Shown here: piece by piece, positions 1 to 11,125 of the stretch
How the letters are laid out: each line of letters begins with the position of its first letter
How positions within the stretch are numbered: the first letter of the stretch is position 1
Assembly: GCF_002198095.1 (NCBI RefSeq)
Contig: NZ_NHMK01000009.1
Coordinates: 868,001-932,000, forward strand
Length of the DNA: 64,000 nucleotides
Direction of reading: 5' to 3'
Source: Deinococcus indicus
GTDB taxonomy: Bacteria; Deinococcota; Deinococci; Deinococcales; Deinococcaceae
Notes under the pieces: model-generated
Seen by the model: the letters and a program-made list of their open reading frames with translations, nothing else
The model's database searches: none
What the model was told of the DNA's origin: nothing
Translations under genes and position numbers: made by a program

Positions 1-1146
<1,146 letters not shown>

Positions 1147-1384
1147 GACGGGAATCACTGTACCCCAGTCGGGTGAATCGGGGGTTGGTGTCCGTGTTAC
1201 CCGAAGGGTTCAAGGCGCGGTCTGGACGCAGTTCAGAGTTCCGGGCGGGGCTGCGGCGCCTGAATTCATGAAGGTTTGCCTTCGGGTTGCTGCGGCGGGA
1301 GTGAAGGCCGACTCACCGCGCCCCGCGCCGGATGGCGGATGGTAGGGGGACCCAACCGGGAATCCAGACTGCAGGAGGTTCACA

Positions 1385-1621
1385 ATGAGTGATGACAAAA
1401 GCACCGCCGGGAACATGCTGGACGCCGCTAAGGCCAAGATCAACGAGGGCGCCGACCGCCTGCGCGAAGCGGGTCACAACGCCGCGCACGCCGTGACGGG
1501 CGACGCGCACCACAAGGCCGAGGCCCTGGAAGACCGCGCCAAGGCGGAACTCCACAACCGCGAAGCGAACGCCGAGTACAACGAGGGCAAGCGCGAAGCG
1601 ACCGACGGCGACGGCAAGTAA
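1385..1621 (+). CDS. Small hydrophilic, helix-forming stress-type protein (78 aa)
   Basis: This 78-residue protein has no hydrophobic segment and no Cys or Trp. It is dominated by Ala, Glu, Lys, Asp, His and Asn, and the central part (AHAVTGDAHHKAEALEDRAKAE) should form an amphipathic helix. Such composition is typical of LEA-like or CsbD-like desiccation and stress proteins, but no family signature is certain. Start ATG 1385 is preceded by a strong ribosome site, AGGAGG, at about 1374-1379. It stands alone between icd (divergent) and the Nudix fusion gene, with no obvious operon partner. Confidence 0.75.
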   Translation: MSDDKSTAGNMLDAAKAKINEGADRLREAGHNAAHAVTGDAHHKAEALEDRAKAELHNREANAEYNEGKREATDGDGK

Positions 1622-1712
1622 GCCCGGCCTGAGCTCCCCTACGCCAGTCTTCCCGTCCGGGGAGGCTGGTTTCCGCTGTGGGGGCGCCGCTACGTCCGGT
1701 ACGCTGCCGGGC

Positions 1713-2780
1713 ATGGATCTCGAACGGATTCCGCTTTTTCGGCGCCGGAAGGACTTCTACGTGAACGCCCGCGCTGTCATCGAACGGGACGGCCCACGGG
1801 AGCGCGAGGTGCTGCTGCAACGCCGCGTGAAACCGGGGCAGCCCCGGCGGCTGGAATTTCCGGGCGGGCAGCTCGATCCCTTCGAGGGAATCACAGACGC
1901 CCTGGCCCGCGAGGTGCGCGAGGAGACGGGCCTGACCGTCAGCGGCTACCTGACGGACCTGCGGGGCACCATGACCGTGACCCCGGCGGCCGAGGTGGAG
2001 TGCCTGACGCCCAGTTTCGTGTACCAGACCCGGCGCGGGCCGGTGGACAGCGTGGGCTTCTTCTTCCGGGTGCAGGCCAGCGGCGACCTGACGGAGCGGG
2101 GGGACGGGGCCGCCGGTCACGAATGGGTGCCGTTGGGCGAGGTCCGCCGCCGCTTCCGGGACGCGCCGGACACCTTCGACTGGCTCACGCAGGCGGCGCT
2201 ACGGCACCTGCTGACGCACGACTGGGCCGGGCACGCCGGGCCGGACGACAGCCGCGAGGGGGTGCTGGAGCCCGGCACGGTGCTGCTGGTGCGCCACGCA
2301 CGGGCGACCGGGCAGGAACCGGGGGCGCTGCTCACCCCCGACGGCGAGGGAGCGGCGCAGGCCCTGGCTTCCTCGCTGTGCGGGCTGGGTGTCACGCGGA
2401 TCGTCAGCAGTCCATGGGTGCGGGCGGCGGCGACGGCGCGTCCGCTGGCCGACCGGCTGGGGCTGCCCGTCACGACGGACGAGCGCCTGACCGAGCGGAC
2501 GCTGAGCGGCGCATCCCGCGCCGACTGGCGCGAGCGGCTGCGCGCCAGTTTCTCGGACGAACGCCTGTGCCTGCCGGGCGGCGAGTCCGGCGCGGCGGCC
2601 CGCGCCCGCATCCAGTCGGCCCTGGCGGACGCGCGTGACCCGGCGGGCGTGACGGTGGTGGTCACGCACGGGAACCTGCTGGCCTTGGCGTTGGGTCTGG
2701 GTTTCGAGGACTGGGCGGCGCTGCGCAACCCGGACGTGTGGACGCTGCACACCGGAGCGGCGCGGCGGTGGCCGGCGTGA
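1713..2780 (+). CDS. Nudix hydrolase / histidine phosphatase fusion
   Basis: This 355-residue protein has two domains. Residues about 15-160 form a Nudix domain with a complete Nudix box (G, five residues, E, seven residues, REVREETGL; residues about 51-73). Residues about 185-355 form a histidine phosphatase (phosphoglycerate-mutase fold) domain, with the catalytic LVRHARA motif near 194 and a second conserved His in VVTHGN. The same order occurs in mycobacterial MutT1, which hydrolyses 8-oxo-dGTP and diadenosine polyphosphates. A house-cleaning or damaged-nucleotide role is therefore a reasonable inference, but the substrate is not shown by the sequence. Its TGA overlaps a possible GTG start of the next gene (GTGA at 2777-2780), so the two are probably co-translated. 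Confidence 0.85.
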   Translation: MDLERIPLFRRRKDFYVNARAVIERDGPREREVLLQRRVKPGQPRRLEFPGGQLDPFEGITDALAREVREETGLTVSGYLTDLRGTMTVTPAAEVECLTPSFVYQTRRGPVDSVGFFFRVQASGDLTERGDGAAGHEWVPLGEVRRRFRDAPDTFDWLTQAALRHLLTHDWAGHAGPDDSREGVLEPGTVLLVRHARATGQEPGALLTPDGEGAAQALASSLCGLGVTRIVSSPWVRAAATARPLADRLGLPVTTDERLTERTLSGASRADWRERLRASFSDERLCLPGGESGAAARARIQSALADARDPAGVTVVVTHGNLLALALGLGFEDWAALRNPDVWTLHTGAARRWPA

Positions 2781-3616
2781 CGGGCGGCGTTCCGGCCGAT
2801 CCGCACGCGACCCCGCTGGTCGGGGGCCGGCCGTACCGGGTGGTGCGGCGGGTGCTGGGCGGCGTGCCGTGCCTGCTGGAACTTCCGCCGGAGGGACAGG
2901 CGGTGACGGCGCTGTGCGTGGTGTACCACGGCGCCTGGGCGACCAAGGAGGGCAAGCTGGGCGTGTACGCGGCGCTGGCGGCGGGCGAGGGGACCGGGGG
3001 CGCGGCGGTGATCCTGCCGGACGCGGCCCTGCACGGTGAGCGGCAGGGTGACACGCCGCCGGGCCTGAACGACCGCGAGTACGTCTGGGAGAGCGTGAGT
3101 CGCACGGTGGCGGAGGCTCCGGCGCTGCTGGCCGGGGCGCACGCGGAGTTCGGGCCGGGGGCCGGGCGGGTGCCGCTGTGGCTGGTGGGGTCCAGCATGG
3201 GTGGGTACGTGGTGCAGACGCTGCGGCGCACGCTGCCGGAGGCTGGGCTGCCGGTGGCGCGGACGGCGGCGCTGATCACGTCCGGCGTGTGGCGGGAACC
3301 GGCGGTCCGGGCGCCGCACCTGCGGGCCTTTCTGGACGCCTACCGCCCGGTCGTGCATGCGGGCGCCGCGCCGCTCACGCCGCTGCTGCTGGCCAGCGGG
3401 GAGGCCGACCCGACCTTTTCGCTCGCGGCGCATCATGCGCCCACGGCGGCGGCGTACCGGGAGGCGTTCGGGCCGGGCGGGGCCGGGCTGGTGGAACGGA
3501 CCTTCGCGGGGGTGGGGCATTACACCAGCGTGCGGATGCGGGACGCCACGCTGGCGTTCCTGGGGGGCGGGACGTCCGTGGCGACTTCCCCGCCGAATGA
3601 TACGGACTCCGATTGA
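2777..3616 (+). CDS. Alpha/beta hydrolase (esterase or acyl-peptidase type)
   Basis: This cytoplasmic serine hydrolase has the nucleophile elbow GSSMGG in LWLVGSSMGGYVVQ, a YHGAW oxyanion-type loop near the N-terminus, an acid in LLASGEADPTF and a catalytic His in GVGHYTS. The pattern resembles dienelactone-hydrolase or YtmA-like esterases. GTG 2777 is preferred as start because it overlaps the preceding stop; ATG 2738 would extend the protein by 13 residues, overlapping the upstream gene. The last residues, TDSD and the stop codon, lie inside an interspersed repeat that begins at 3600, so the native C-terminus has been replaced or extended by the element. Confidence 0.8.
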   Translation: MTGGVPADPHATPLVGGRPYRVVRRVLGGVPCLLELPPEGQAVTALCVVYHGAWATKEGKLGVYAALAAGEGTGGAAVILPDAALHGERQGDTPPGLNDREYVWESVSRTVAEAPALLAGAHAEFGPGAGRVPLWLVGSSMGGYVVQTLRRTLPEAGLPVARTAALITSGVWREPAVRAPHLRAFLDAYRPVVHAGAAPLTPLLLASGEADPTFSLAAHHAPTAAAYREAFGPGGAGLVERTFAGVGHYTSVRMRDATLAFLGGGTSVATSPPNDTDSD

Positions 3617-3735
3617 ATGGTCTTTGCAGCCCATTCAATCCGAGCGGATGCGAGTGGGAGAGGGGCGGGTTCCGGACGTGGAGCCGGCAATCCGGTGACG
3701 TTCCGGATTGTTGGCGAAACAAACGGAATCCGTAT
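3600..3735 (+). repeat. Interspersed palindromic element, copy 1
   Basis: This 136-bp copy begins ATACGGACTCCGATTGAATGG and ends GAAACAAACGGAATCCGTAT. The termini are imperfect inverted repeats starting ATACGGA(C/T)TCCG. Two nested hairpins lie inside: GATTGAATGG pairs with CCATTCAATC near the left end, and CAATCCGG pairs with CCGGATTG near the right end. No reading frame of its own is evident. It supplies the stop codon (3614-3616) of the hydrolase gene. Related copies occur at nine further sites in the window. Confidence 0.9.
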
Positions 3736-3776
3736 GAGAGAATTCTGTAAGCGGGAGCGTGACAGGATCGCCCGGT

Positions 3777-5516
3777 ATGAACCACCTGACCCGGCGGGAT
3801 GCACTCGCGGCAGAGGCCGCGCCCGCCCCGTCTACCCGGCCGGGGGCCGGCGAGCCGGACGCACTGCTGACCGCGCGGGAGCAGGCGGTGTTCACTCTGC
3901 TGAGCAGTCATCCGGGCCGGTTGTACGCACGCGCCGACATTCTGGAGCGGGTGTGGGGGCTGGAGTTCGGCGGTGACGAACGGGTGGTGGACGCGTACGT
4001 GAACCGCGTCCGCCGCAAGCTGGAAGGCCGGAGCGACCTGCGGATCGAGACGGTCCGGGGCGCCGGGTACCGCTGCGTTCCGGCGGACGACGGGCCGGGC
4101 GCGGACCCGCTACCGGTCGGCGCGACCCGCCTGCTGGAACTCGTGGGCGAGTACGGGACCAGTCCGGCCGGGATTCTGCGGGCGCTGCTGGACAGCGTGG
4201 GCAGCGTGCCGGGCGTGGGCGGCGTGGCGCTGCTGCGCGGCCAGCCGGGCGCCGCGCAGGTCGTGGCGGCGGTCGGGTCGTGCCCGGTCAGCTGGCCGCC
4301 ACCGCCGGTCCCGGCGGCGGACGCCTCTGCGTGGGTCGCGGGCGGACCGGCTCCCGAAGGGATCAGGGTGGCGGGTGGCGTGCCGGCGCTGCTGCTGCCG
4401 CTGCCCACGGCGGCCGGGTCGCGGCTGGTGCTGGCGTTCGCGGGGCGGCCCGGCGCGGTGTGGGAGGCGGACACGCGGGCGCTGCTGTGCGCGCTGGCGC
4501 GGCCCGCTGTCGGTGCGCTGCGCCGCGCGCTGGAAGCGCAAGCCGAGCGTGAAGCGCACCGCCTGCTGAGCGAGCAGGTACAGGCGCTGGAGGCACGCGC
4601 CCTGAAGGCGCGGCAGGACAGCGGGGCGCTGCTGGCCCTCACGCACCTGCTGGAGGACGCCCGCAGCGTGCCGGAGATCCTGAACGTCAGCCTGCCGGTC
4701 CTGGCGGAACTGGCTGGCACGGACGCCTGCGCCGCGTGGTTCCCGCGCCCCGGCGGGCCGGCCGGCGCGGCCCTGCACCGCACGGGCCTGCCGGTGGGGA
4801 CGCCCGACTGGAGCGGGTCGCCGGCGCTGCCGGGCGACCTGACCGTCGAGATCGGCGAGCAGACGCTGACGCTGCGGCCCTTCGGCACCCACGGGACGGC
4901 CACGCGGGAGGCGAGCCTGCTGCTGCCGGTCGCGGCGCGCTGCGTGGCGCTGGCCCTGACGCAGACGACCCTGCTGCGCGCCCTGGAACGCTCGGCCCTG
5001 ACCGACGAGTACACCGGGCTGGGCAACCGGCAGGCGTTCCTGGCGGACCTGCACGCCGAGGTGGCGTTCTCGGGGCGGCACGGGGCGCGCTTCGCGGTGG
5101 CGCTGGTGGACCTGGGGAACATCCGGTACCTGAACGCCACGTCCGGGTACGCCGGCGGGAACGACCTGATCTCGCGGCTGGCGCGGACGCTGCAGGGCGT
5201 GACCCGCGCCGAGGACCGCGCGTACCGCCTGAACGGCGCGACCTTCGCGCTGCTGCTGCGCCTGCCGCCGGACCCCGGCGGGGCGGTGCGCGGCTGGCAG
5301 GACCGGCTGGGCGCGGCCCTGACGCAGCTCAGGCAGTCGGCGCCCGTGCCGCTGGACCTCCAGACGTCGCTGGTCGTGTGCCCGCAGGACGCCGCCAGTA
5401 CCTCCGAACTGCTGCGGCTGGCGCTGCGGCACCTGAGTCCCGCGCCGCTGCCCGCGTCCCTGCCCGACGCGGCCGATCAATCTCCCGAATCCCAGTGGCC
5501 CGCCCATGACGGATGA
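3777..5516 (+). CDS. Winged-helix protein with degenerate GGDEF domain
   Basis: This 579-residue regulator lacks a receiver domain. Residues about 30-105 form an OmpR/PhoB-type winged helix ([18 protein letters not shown], recognition region [15 protein letters not shown], wing [12 protein letters not shown]). A variable GAF-like sensor region follows, then a coiled-coil-prone stretch around residues 245-280. The C-terminus resembles a GGDEF diguanylate cyclase ([16 protein letters not shown]), but the active-site loop reads NGATF at residues 486-490 instead of GGDEF, so cyclase activity is unlikely. It may bind c-di-GMP or GTP, or only dimerise. ATG 3777, with AGGA 9 nt upstream, is preferred over GTG 3759. 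The end overlaps the next gene by 11 bp. Confidence 0.8.
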   Translation: MNHLTRRDALAAEAAPAPSTRPGAGEPDALLTAREQAVFTLLSSHPGRLYARADILERVWGLEFGGDERVVDAYVNRVRRKLEGRSDLRIETVRGAGYRCVPADDGPGADPLPVGATRLLELVGEYGTSPAGILRALLDSVGSVPGVGGVALLRGQPGAAQVVAAVGSCPVSWPPPPVPAADASAWVAGGPAPEGIRVAGGVPALLLPLPTAAGSRLVLAFAGRPGAVWEADTRALLCALARPAVGALRRALEAQAEREAHRLLSEQVQALEARALKARQDSGALLALTHLLEDARSVPEILNVSLPVLAELAGTDACAAWFPRPGGPAGAALHRTGLPVGTPDWSGSPALPGDLTVEIGEQTLTLRPFGTHGTATREASLLLPVAARCVALALTQTTLLRALERSALTDEYTGLGNRQAFLADLHAEVAFSGRHGARFAVALVDLGNIRYLNATSGYAGGNDLISRLARTLQGVTRAEDRAYRLNGATFALLLRLPPDPGGAVRGWQDRLGAALTQLRQSAPVPLDLQTSLVVCPQDAASTSELLRLALRHLSPAPLPASLPDAADQSPESQWPAHDG

Positions 5517-8500
5517 CACCCTCCTGTCCCCGGCGGCCCGGCCGGACGCGGCGCCCGGCGGTCCCCTGACCAGCCTGGACGCGCACGCCGGACGCTGCGC
5601 CGCCCTGAGCGGCCGGAGTCACCCGGACGCCCTGAGCGAACTGCTGCGCGCAGCCACCGACTACGTGAACGCCGCGCACGCCGCCGGGAACGAGGCGGCC
5701 GAGATCGAGGCGCTGTCGCTGCTGGCCAGCGCCGCGCAGCGCGGCGGACAGCTGCGGCTGGCGGTGGAATGCCAGCAGCGGGAACTGGACCTGCACGCCC
5801 GGCGCGGCGACCGGGCCGGGCAGGCCCACTGCCTGAACAACATCGGGATGCTGCACGCCAACCTGGGCGCGCACGCCGAGGCGCTGGCCGCCCTGCACGG
5901 CTGCCAGCGCCTGTGCGACCAGTACCAGGAACTGCCGGACGAACTGCGCGGCGCGTGCGGCGTGAACATCGCGCACGCCTTCCTGCTGATGGGTCAGCCC
6001 GCGCACGCCCTGACGTTCCTGCAACCCGGCCTGGACACCGCCCGCCGCTGCGGGGACCTGCAGACGGAACTGGCCGCGCTGGGCATCCTGGGACTGATCC
6101 ACAAGGAACTGGACGCCCCCCAGGCCACCCGGACGCTGCTGGACGCCATCGAACTGGCCCGCGCGCACGACCAGACGACGCACCTGATCGATCTGTTCGA
6201 CAACCTGGGGCAGGTGCACCTGCAACTCGGGGACTCGGGGCAGGCCGAGGCGATGTTCCGGCAGTCGCTGTACTGGGCCGAGGCGACCGGCGACGTACAC
6301 GGCCGCGTGAACGCCCTGCTGAGCCTCGGCCGGGCGGCCTTCGCACGCCAGGACACGCCGGGCGCGCTCACGCACCTGGGCGGCGCGCTCGGGCAGGCGC
6401 GCGAGCATCACCTGAACGCGTCGGTCCTGACCATCCTGAACGCCCTGGTCGGCGGGCTGGAAGCCGACGGGCAGGTCGCGCAGGCGTACCCGTTCCTGCG
6501 GGACCTGCGGGACCTGGAACGGCAACTGTTCACCGAGGACAGCGAACGGCAGGTGCAGTCGCTGCGCAGTCAGTTCGAGACGGAACGCGCCCGGCACGAC
6601 GCCGACGTGTACCGCCAGCTGAACGAGGCCGCGCAGCACGCCCGCCTCCAGGCCGAGGAGACCGTCCGGGTCCGCACCGCCGAACTGGAAGCCGTGCAGA
6701 TCGAGATCGTCACGCGCCTCGGCATGGCCGCCGAGTACCGCGACGACCGCACCGGGCAGCACACCCGCCGGGTCGGGGAACTCAGCGGGCAGCTCGCGCA
6801 GATGATGGGCCTGCCGCCCGAGGAGGTCGACCTGATCCGCTGGGCCGCGCGCCTGCACGACATCGGCAAGATCGGCGTCAGCGACGACATCCTGCTGAAG
6901 ACCAGTCCGTACACCCCGGAAGAATTCGAACGCATGAAACTCCACACCATCATCGGCGCGAAGGTGCTGGAGGGCAGCACGTCCCGCCTGCTGCGCGTCG
7001 CCGAGGAGATCGCCCGCACGCACCACGAACGCTGGGACGGCGGCGGCTACCCCCGCCAGCTGAGCGGCACGGACATCCCCATGTCGGGCCGCATCGTGGC
7101 AGTCGCAGACGTGTTCGACGCACTGACCTCCGAAAGGCCGTACAAGGAGGCGTGGACCGTCACCGCCGCGCTGGAGGAAATGCAGCGCGGCAGCGGCACG
7201 CAGTTCGACCCGGACATCGTGGAACGCCTGATCATGATGGTCACCAGCAACCAGCCGGAACTCAAACCCATGCTGGCCCCACGCCTGCACCCGGACCTGC
7301 ACCCGCCCGTCCCGCCACTTCACGCCGAGGACTGCCGGGAAGCGCAGCAACTGATCGAGCAGGCCTGGAGTATCCGCCAGAGCGACCCCAGGGGCGGCGC
7401 GCTGATCGCCCCGCGCGCCCTGGACGCCGCGCGCCGCTGCGGCGACGACCTGACCCTGGGCCTCGCGCAGCGCACCAGCGGCTTCTACTGCTTCATGGCC
7501 GGCCAGTACGAGGAAGCCCTGACGCACCTGTCGCAGGGCATGGACATCGGCATCCTGTGCGACAACCGCGCCCTGCAGGCCGACTGCGCGAACTTCACGG
7601 CCGCCGTGTACTCGAACCTGCAGGAGTACGAGAAGGCCGCCGATCACCTCGCCGTGGTGCTGCGCATCGCCCGCGAGGACCACGACCGCCTGCGCGAGGC
7701 GCATTCGCTGCACAACCTCTCGAACCTGCATTACTACAACCGCGATCTTGCCAGGGCCATGGAACTGGCGCGGGAGTGCCTGGAACTGTACCGGTCGCTG
7801 GATCACGTCAGTGGCGTGGCCTTCGCGCTGAGCATGCAGGCCACCGTCGCCTTCGACCTGGGGCAACCGGAACAGGCCGCGCAGGCCGCGCGGGCCGCCA
7901 TGGTGTACGCCGAGCAGGCCGGAAGCCTGGAGGTCGGCACCATCGCACTGGCCACGGCCGGCCGGGCCACCGCTCAGCTGGGCAATGTGCCGGAAGGCAT
8001 CGCGCTGCTCCGGCAGGCCATCCGGGACGCGCAGACGCACGATCTGACCATCCCGCAGGCCGAACATCACCTGGAACTCGGACGGGTGCTTCAGAACACC
8101 GGTGATTCCGTGGGCGCGCGCGAGCACTACGGTCAGGCCCTTGCCCTGGCCGAGCCGCTGGCAGCGAAAAGCATCATGATGAGCACGTACCTGCAACTGG
8201 CCGAGCTGTGCGCCGCCGAGGGCCGCTATCAGGAAGCGTTCGAGCTGTACCGGCGGCACCATGACGTGGAACGTGAGACTCACAGCGTGACGGCGGCCCT
8301 GAAGACGCGGGCGTTGATGACGCAGCTGGAAGTCGAGCGGGTCAAGTCCGAGGCGCAGATCTACCGCCTGAAGACCATCGAACTGGCGAGTGCCAACGAG
8401 GCGCTGGAACGCGTGAACACCGAGAAGAGCGGGCTGGTGAACATGCTCGAGGAGCAGTCGCGGCTGCTGGAACGGCAGCTGTCGGAAGACGGCCTGACCG

Positions 8501-8979
8501 GCCTGTTCAACCGGCGGCATGTGGAGGGCGTGTTGCAGCACGAGTTCCTGCACGGGCGGGTCACGCAGGCGCCGCTGTGCGTGGCGATGGCGGACATCGA
8601 TCACTTCAAGCAGATCAACGATCAGTTCTCGCATCTGGTGGGGGATCAGGTGCTGCGCGCGGTGGCGGCGCTGTTCCAGAGTGCGGTGCGGCCCACCGAC
8701 AGCGTCGGGCGGTACGGTGGCGAGGAGTTCCTGTTCGTGTTCCCGAACACCACCACCGAGCAGGGCCAACGGATCTGCGAGCGGGTGCGTGAACTGGTGG
8801 GCACCTACGACTGGTCACAGATTCACCCGTCGCTGACGGTCTCACTGTCGATGGGCGTGGCGACCGATCCGCGCGTCCCGAACCACGAGCGGCTGGTGTC
8901 GCTGGCCGACGAGCAGCTGTACCGCGCCAAACGTTCCGGACGCAACCGGGTCTGCGTGCTGCCGGAAGCCGGGCACTGA
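5506..8979 (+). CDS. TPR / HD-GYP / TPR / GGDEF cyclic-di-GMP hybrid protein
   Basis: This 1157-residue cytoplasmic protein combines both arms of c-di-GMP turnover. TPR-like helical repeats fill about residues 30-370. An HD-GYP phosphodiesterase domain follows, with HD at 451-452, [11 protein letters not shown] at 506-516 (GYP 514-516) and [14 protein letters not shown] second TPR block covers about 620-930, then a coiled coil, and a GGDEF domain with GGEEF at 1071-1075. RPTD at 1062-1065 lies five residues before that motif, matching the RxxD inhibitory I-site. All key residues appear intact, so both hydrolysis and synthesis are possible. No membrane segment is present, so the signal is probably a protein partner bound by the TPRs. 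It overlaps the winged-helix gene by 11 bp, which implies translational coupling. Confidence 0.88.
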   Translation: MTDDTLLSPAARPDAAPGGPLTSLDAHAGRCAALSGRSHPDALSELLRAATDYVNAAHAAGNEAAEIEALSLLASAAQRGGQLRLAVECQQRELDLHARRGDRAGQAHCLNNIGMLHANLGAHAEALAALHGCQRLCDQYQELPDELRGACGVNIAHAFLLMGQPAHALTFLQPGLDTARRCGDLQTELAALGILGLIHKELDAPQATRTLLDAIELARAHDQTTHLIDLFDNLGQVHLQLGDSGQAEAMFRQSLYWAEATGDVHGRVNALLSLGRAAFARQDTPGALTHLGGALGQAREHHLNASVLTILNALVGGLEADGQVAQAYPFLRDLRDLERQLFTEDSERQVQSLRSQFETERARHDADVYRQLNEAAQHARLQAEETVRVRTAELEAVQIEIVTRLGMAAEYRDDRTGQHTRRVGELSGQLAQMMGLPPEEVDLIRWAARLHDIGKIGVSDDILLKTSPYTPEEFERMKLHTIIGAKVLEGSTSRLLRVAEEIARTHHERWDGGGYPRQLSGTDIPMSGRIVAVADVFDALTSERPYKEAWTVTAALEEMQRGSGTQFDPDIVERLIMMVTSNQPELKPMLAPRLHPDLHPPVPPLHAEDCREAQQLIEQAWSIRQSDPRGGALIAPRALDAARRCGDDLTLGLAQRTSGFYCFMAGQYEEALTHLSQGMDIGILCDNRALQADCANFTAAVYSNLQEYEKAADHLAVVLRIAREDHDRLREAHSLHNLSNLHYYNRDLARAMELARECLELYRSLDHVSGVAFALSMQATVAFDLGQPEQAAQAARAAMVYAEQAGSLEVGTIALATAGRATAQLGNVPEGIALLRQAIRDAQTHDLTIPQAEHHLELGRVLQNTGDSVGAREHYGQALALAEPLAAKSIMMSTYLQLAELCAAEGRYQEAFELYRRHHDVERETHSVTAALKTRALMTQLEVERVKSEAQIYRLKTIELASANEALERVNTEKSGLVNMLEEQSRLLERQLSEDGLTGLFNRRHVEGVLQHEFLHGRVTQAPLCVAMADIDHFKQINDQFSHLVGDQVLRAVAALFQSAVRPTDSVGRYGGEEFLFVFPNTTTEQGQRICERVRELVGTYDWSQIHPSLTVSLSMGVATDPRVPNHERLVSLADEQLYRAKRSGRNRVCVLPEAGH

Positions 8980-9361
8980 CCGCACGCTCCAGCAGTGCTG
9001 AGGGTATCCACCGGTCTTTCTGAATCGAGCGCACCCGCAGAGCTGCGCAGCAGGTTGAACAACCGAAAAACGATGTGAACGACGCGCGGGACCGGGTCGC
9101 ATCCCGCGCGGCCGGCCCTCCGGCCTGCACCCGCGTGCAGTCCCGCTGTCATAAAACTCCGTTCTGTGACTTTTCGTGACACGCAGCGGCCGACCCTCCG
9201 CCCTGCGCCGACCAGTACGCGCTGGATCTCACCCGGCGGGGGCACCCGGCAGGGAGTCCGGCTGTCTCGGGAGCGTCACACTGGCCGCGCACACTGGGCT
9301 CCAGAAGCTCCCAGACTGCCCGCCGTGCCGGGGGTCGCTGCCGGAGAGTGGAGGAAGCATC
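8980..9361. other. 382-bp intergenic region with a GC-rich hairpin
   Basis: No gene is convincing here. A perfect 9-bp stem (CGCGCGGGA at 9083-9091 with TCCCGCGCG at 9102-9110, loop 10 nt) could end transcription of the c-di-GMP gene, although no T tract follows. The stretch 9140-9180 is relatively A+T-rich and may hold the protease promoter. An open frame running into the protease gene from 9176 is better read as untranslated leader, because the signal peptide starts at 9362. Confidence 0.5.
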
Positions 9362-10714
9362 ATGAAGATCAACACGACCGTCCTGTCCCGCCTGACCCTG
9401 CTTGCCGCCGCGCTGTCACTGGCCGCCTGCGGTCAGCGGACCGCGCCGGTGCAGAGTGCGCTGCCCGCACCGGCGCCGCTGGCCTCCGGCGGTCAGATCG
9501 CCACGGTCCGGATCGGGCCGGACGTGACCGAGGCGGCCCTGCGCGGCGCGATGCCCAGCGCGCAGATCATCGCGTTCCAGCCGGACAGCGGGTACGCTCT
9601 GCTGTCGGTTCCGGCCACCCTGAAGGCCGCCGGCCTGAGCAGCCAGGGGCTCCGGGCGCTGGGCGTGAATGCCCAGGGGGTGACGCTGGAAATCGATCAG
9701 GAACTGGAAGCCCTGAACGACACTGCGGCAGAAGGAACCACCGGCGGCCTGGGCGCGACCACCTGGGCGGGCGGCGCGACCACCTGGGCCGGCGGAGCAA
9801 CCTCGTGGGCGGGCGGCAGCACCTTCCTCACGCCCCGCGACTGGGCCAGCACCCAGGAGTACTGGACCGCGATCAACCTCCAGGCGGCCCACCGGCTGGT
9901 CCCAGAACTCGGGCGGGGCGTGAAGGTCGCCGTGATCGACACCGGCATCGACCTGAACCACCCGCTGCTGCGCGGCCGGATCGACACGGTGGGCGCCTGG
10001 GATTACGTGGGCGGCGACGCCATCCCGCAGGAGGAACTGCCGGTCAGCGGCGTCCGGAAGTACGGTCACGGCACGGCCGTGAGTGGCGTGGTGCTGCAGG
10101 TCGCGCCGAACGCCGAGATCCTGCCGCTGCGGGTCCTGAATCCCAACGGGCGCGGGCAGATGTCGCGGGTCCTGCAGGCCATGGACCGCGCGGTGGCCAG
10201 TGGAGCGCGCGTGATCAACCTGTCCCTCGGCTCCGATACGGACTCGGCGGCGCTGAACACCATGATCGGCGCGGCGATCGCGCGGGGTGTCGTGGTCGTG
10301 AATTCCTCCGGGAACAGCGGCACGGAAGGCATGGTGTTCCCCGCCCAGAACCTCACGACCGGGAAGTTCACGGCGGACAGCGGCCTGCTGGGCATTGGGA
10401 GCGTGAACCTGAAGGGCCTGAAGTCCTCCTTCTCCACGTACGGCGTGGGCATGTCCCTCACCGCGCCCGGCGAGAAGGTGATCACCAGTTACCCGGACAG
10501 CCGACTGGCGTACGCTTCTGGCACGTCGTTCGCCGCTCCGGCGGTGTCGGGGGCGGCGGCGCTGGCCCTGTCGACCGGCGCGGCCAGCCTGAGCCCCGCG
10601 AACATCGCCGCGAACCTGCGCCTGACCGCCACGCCCAGCCCGGACCTGCTGTTCAAGGGCAAGCTGGGGCAGGGTGTCCTGAACGTCGGGGCTTTCGTGG
10701 GCCGGTACCGCTGA
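9362..10714 (+). CDS. Subtilisin-like serine protease, lipoprotein
   Basis: This 450-residue S8 peptidase is exported. A signal peptide (MKINTTVLSRLTLLAAALSL) ends in lipobox LAAC, predicting lipid anchoring at Cys20. The triad is Asp193 in AVIDTGID, His236 in YGHGTAVSG and Ser389 in SGTSFAAPA. Between the prodomain-like region and the catalytic domain lie three repeats of ATTWAGG-type heptads (residues about 133-155), encoded by near-identical 21-bp units. ATG 9362 is chosen because GGAGGAAG precedes it and it begins the signal peptide. It is probably an extracellular or envelope protease acting in nutrient supply or protein turnover. No inhibitor or partner gene is adjacent. Confidence 0.9.
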   Translation: MKINTTVLSRLTLLAAALSLAACGQRTAPVQSALPAPAPLASGGQIATVRIGPDVTEAALRGAMPSAQIIAFQPDSGYALLSVPATLKAAGLSSQGLRALGVNAQGVTLEIDQELEALNDTAAEGTTGGLGATTWAGGATTWAGGATSWAGGSTFLTPRDWASTQEYWTAINLQAAHRLVPELGRGVKVAVIDTGIDLNHPLLRGRIDTVGAWDYVGGDAIPQEELPVSGVRKYGHGTAVSGVVLQVAPNAEILPLRVLNPNGRGQMSRVLQAMDRAVASGARVINLSLGSDTDSAALNTMIGAAIARGVVVVNSSGNSGTEGMVFPAQNLTTGKFTADSGLLGIGSVNLKGLKSSFSTYGVGMSLTAPGEKVITSYPDSRLAYASGTSFAAPAVSGAAALALSTGAASLSPANIAANLRLTATPSPDLLFKGKLGQGVLNVGAFVGRYR

Positions 10715-10874
10715 TGGGCGGCACGCAGGCGGGCGACAGGGCGCCGCAATCCGGGGTGACGGCCCCACCGGCCGCGTGGTGGCCGCCCGCGCTGGGCGGC
10801 GCGCAGCCCGCGCCCGTGCAGGCGGCCAGCCGGGGGATCTGGAAGGACACCCGCCCCAAACCCATGTCCAGCTG

Positions 10875-11032
10875 ATACGGACTCCGATTGAATGGGCTGC
10901 AAAGCCCGCTGGGTCCGAGCGGATGCGACTCGGAGAGCTGCCCCGCAGAGAAGGAGAGAAACGCCCCTCCGGACGTGGAGCCGGCAATCCGGTGCGGTTC
11001 CGGATTGTTGGCGAAACAAACGGAATCCGTAT
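10875..11032 (+). repeat. Interspersed palindromic element, copy 2
   Basis: This 158-bp copy has the same orientation and termini as the copy at 3600-3735 (ATACGGACTCCG at the left, GGAATCCGTAT at the right). It carries the longer middle form with the segment GAGCTGCCCCGCAGAG. It is preceded by TG, forming TGATACGG. The 160 bp between the protease stop (10714) and this copy show no convincing gene. Confidence 0.9.
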
Positions 11033-11125
11033 GACGACCTGTTCCCGGCCTCCTGCGCGCCGGGCGGCCGGGGCTCGTCCGAATGGCTGACGCGCCGCAG
11101 AAGAATTCCTGACACGCTGGCCGGT

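Noticed and set aside
5329..8769. Very long open frame (1146 codons) on the reverse strand opposite the c-di-GMP genes
   Set aside because: It mirrors the strongly biased third-base GC use of the forward gene, has no domain signature and no start signal.
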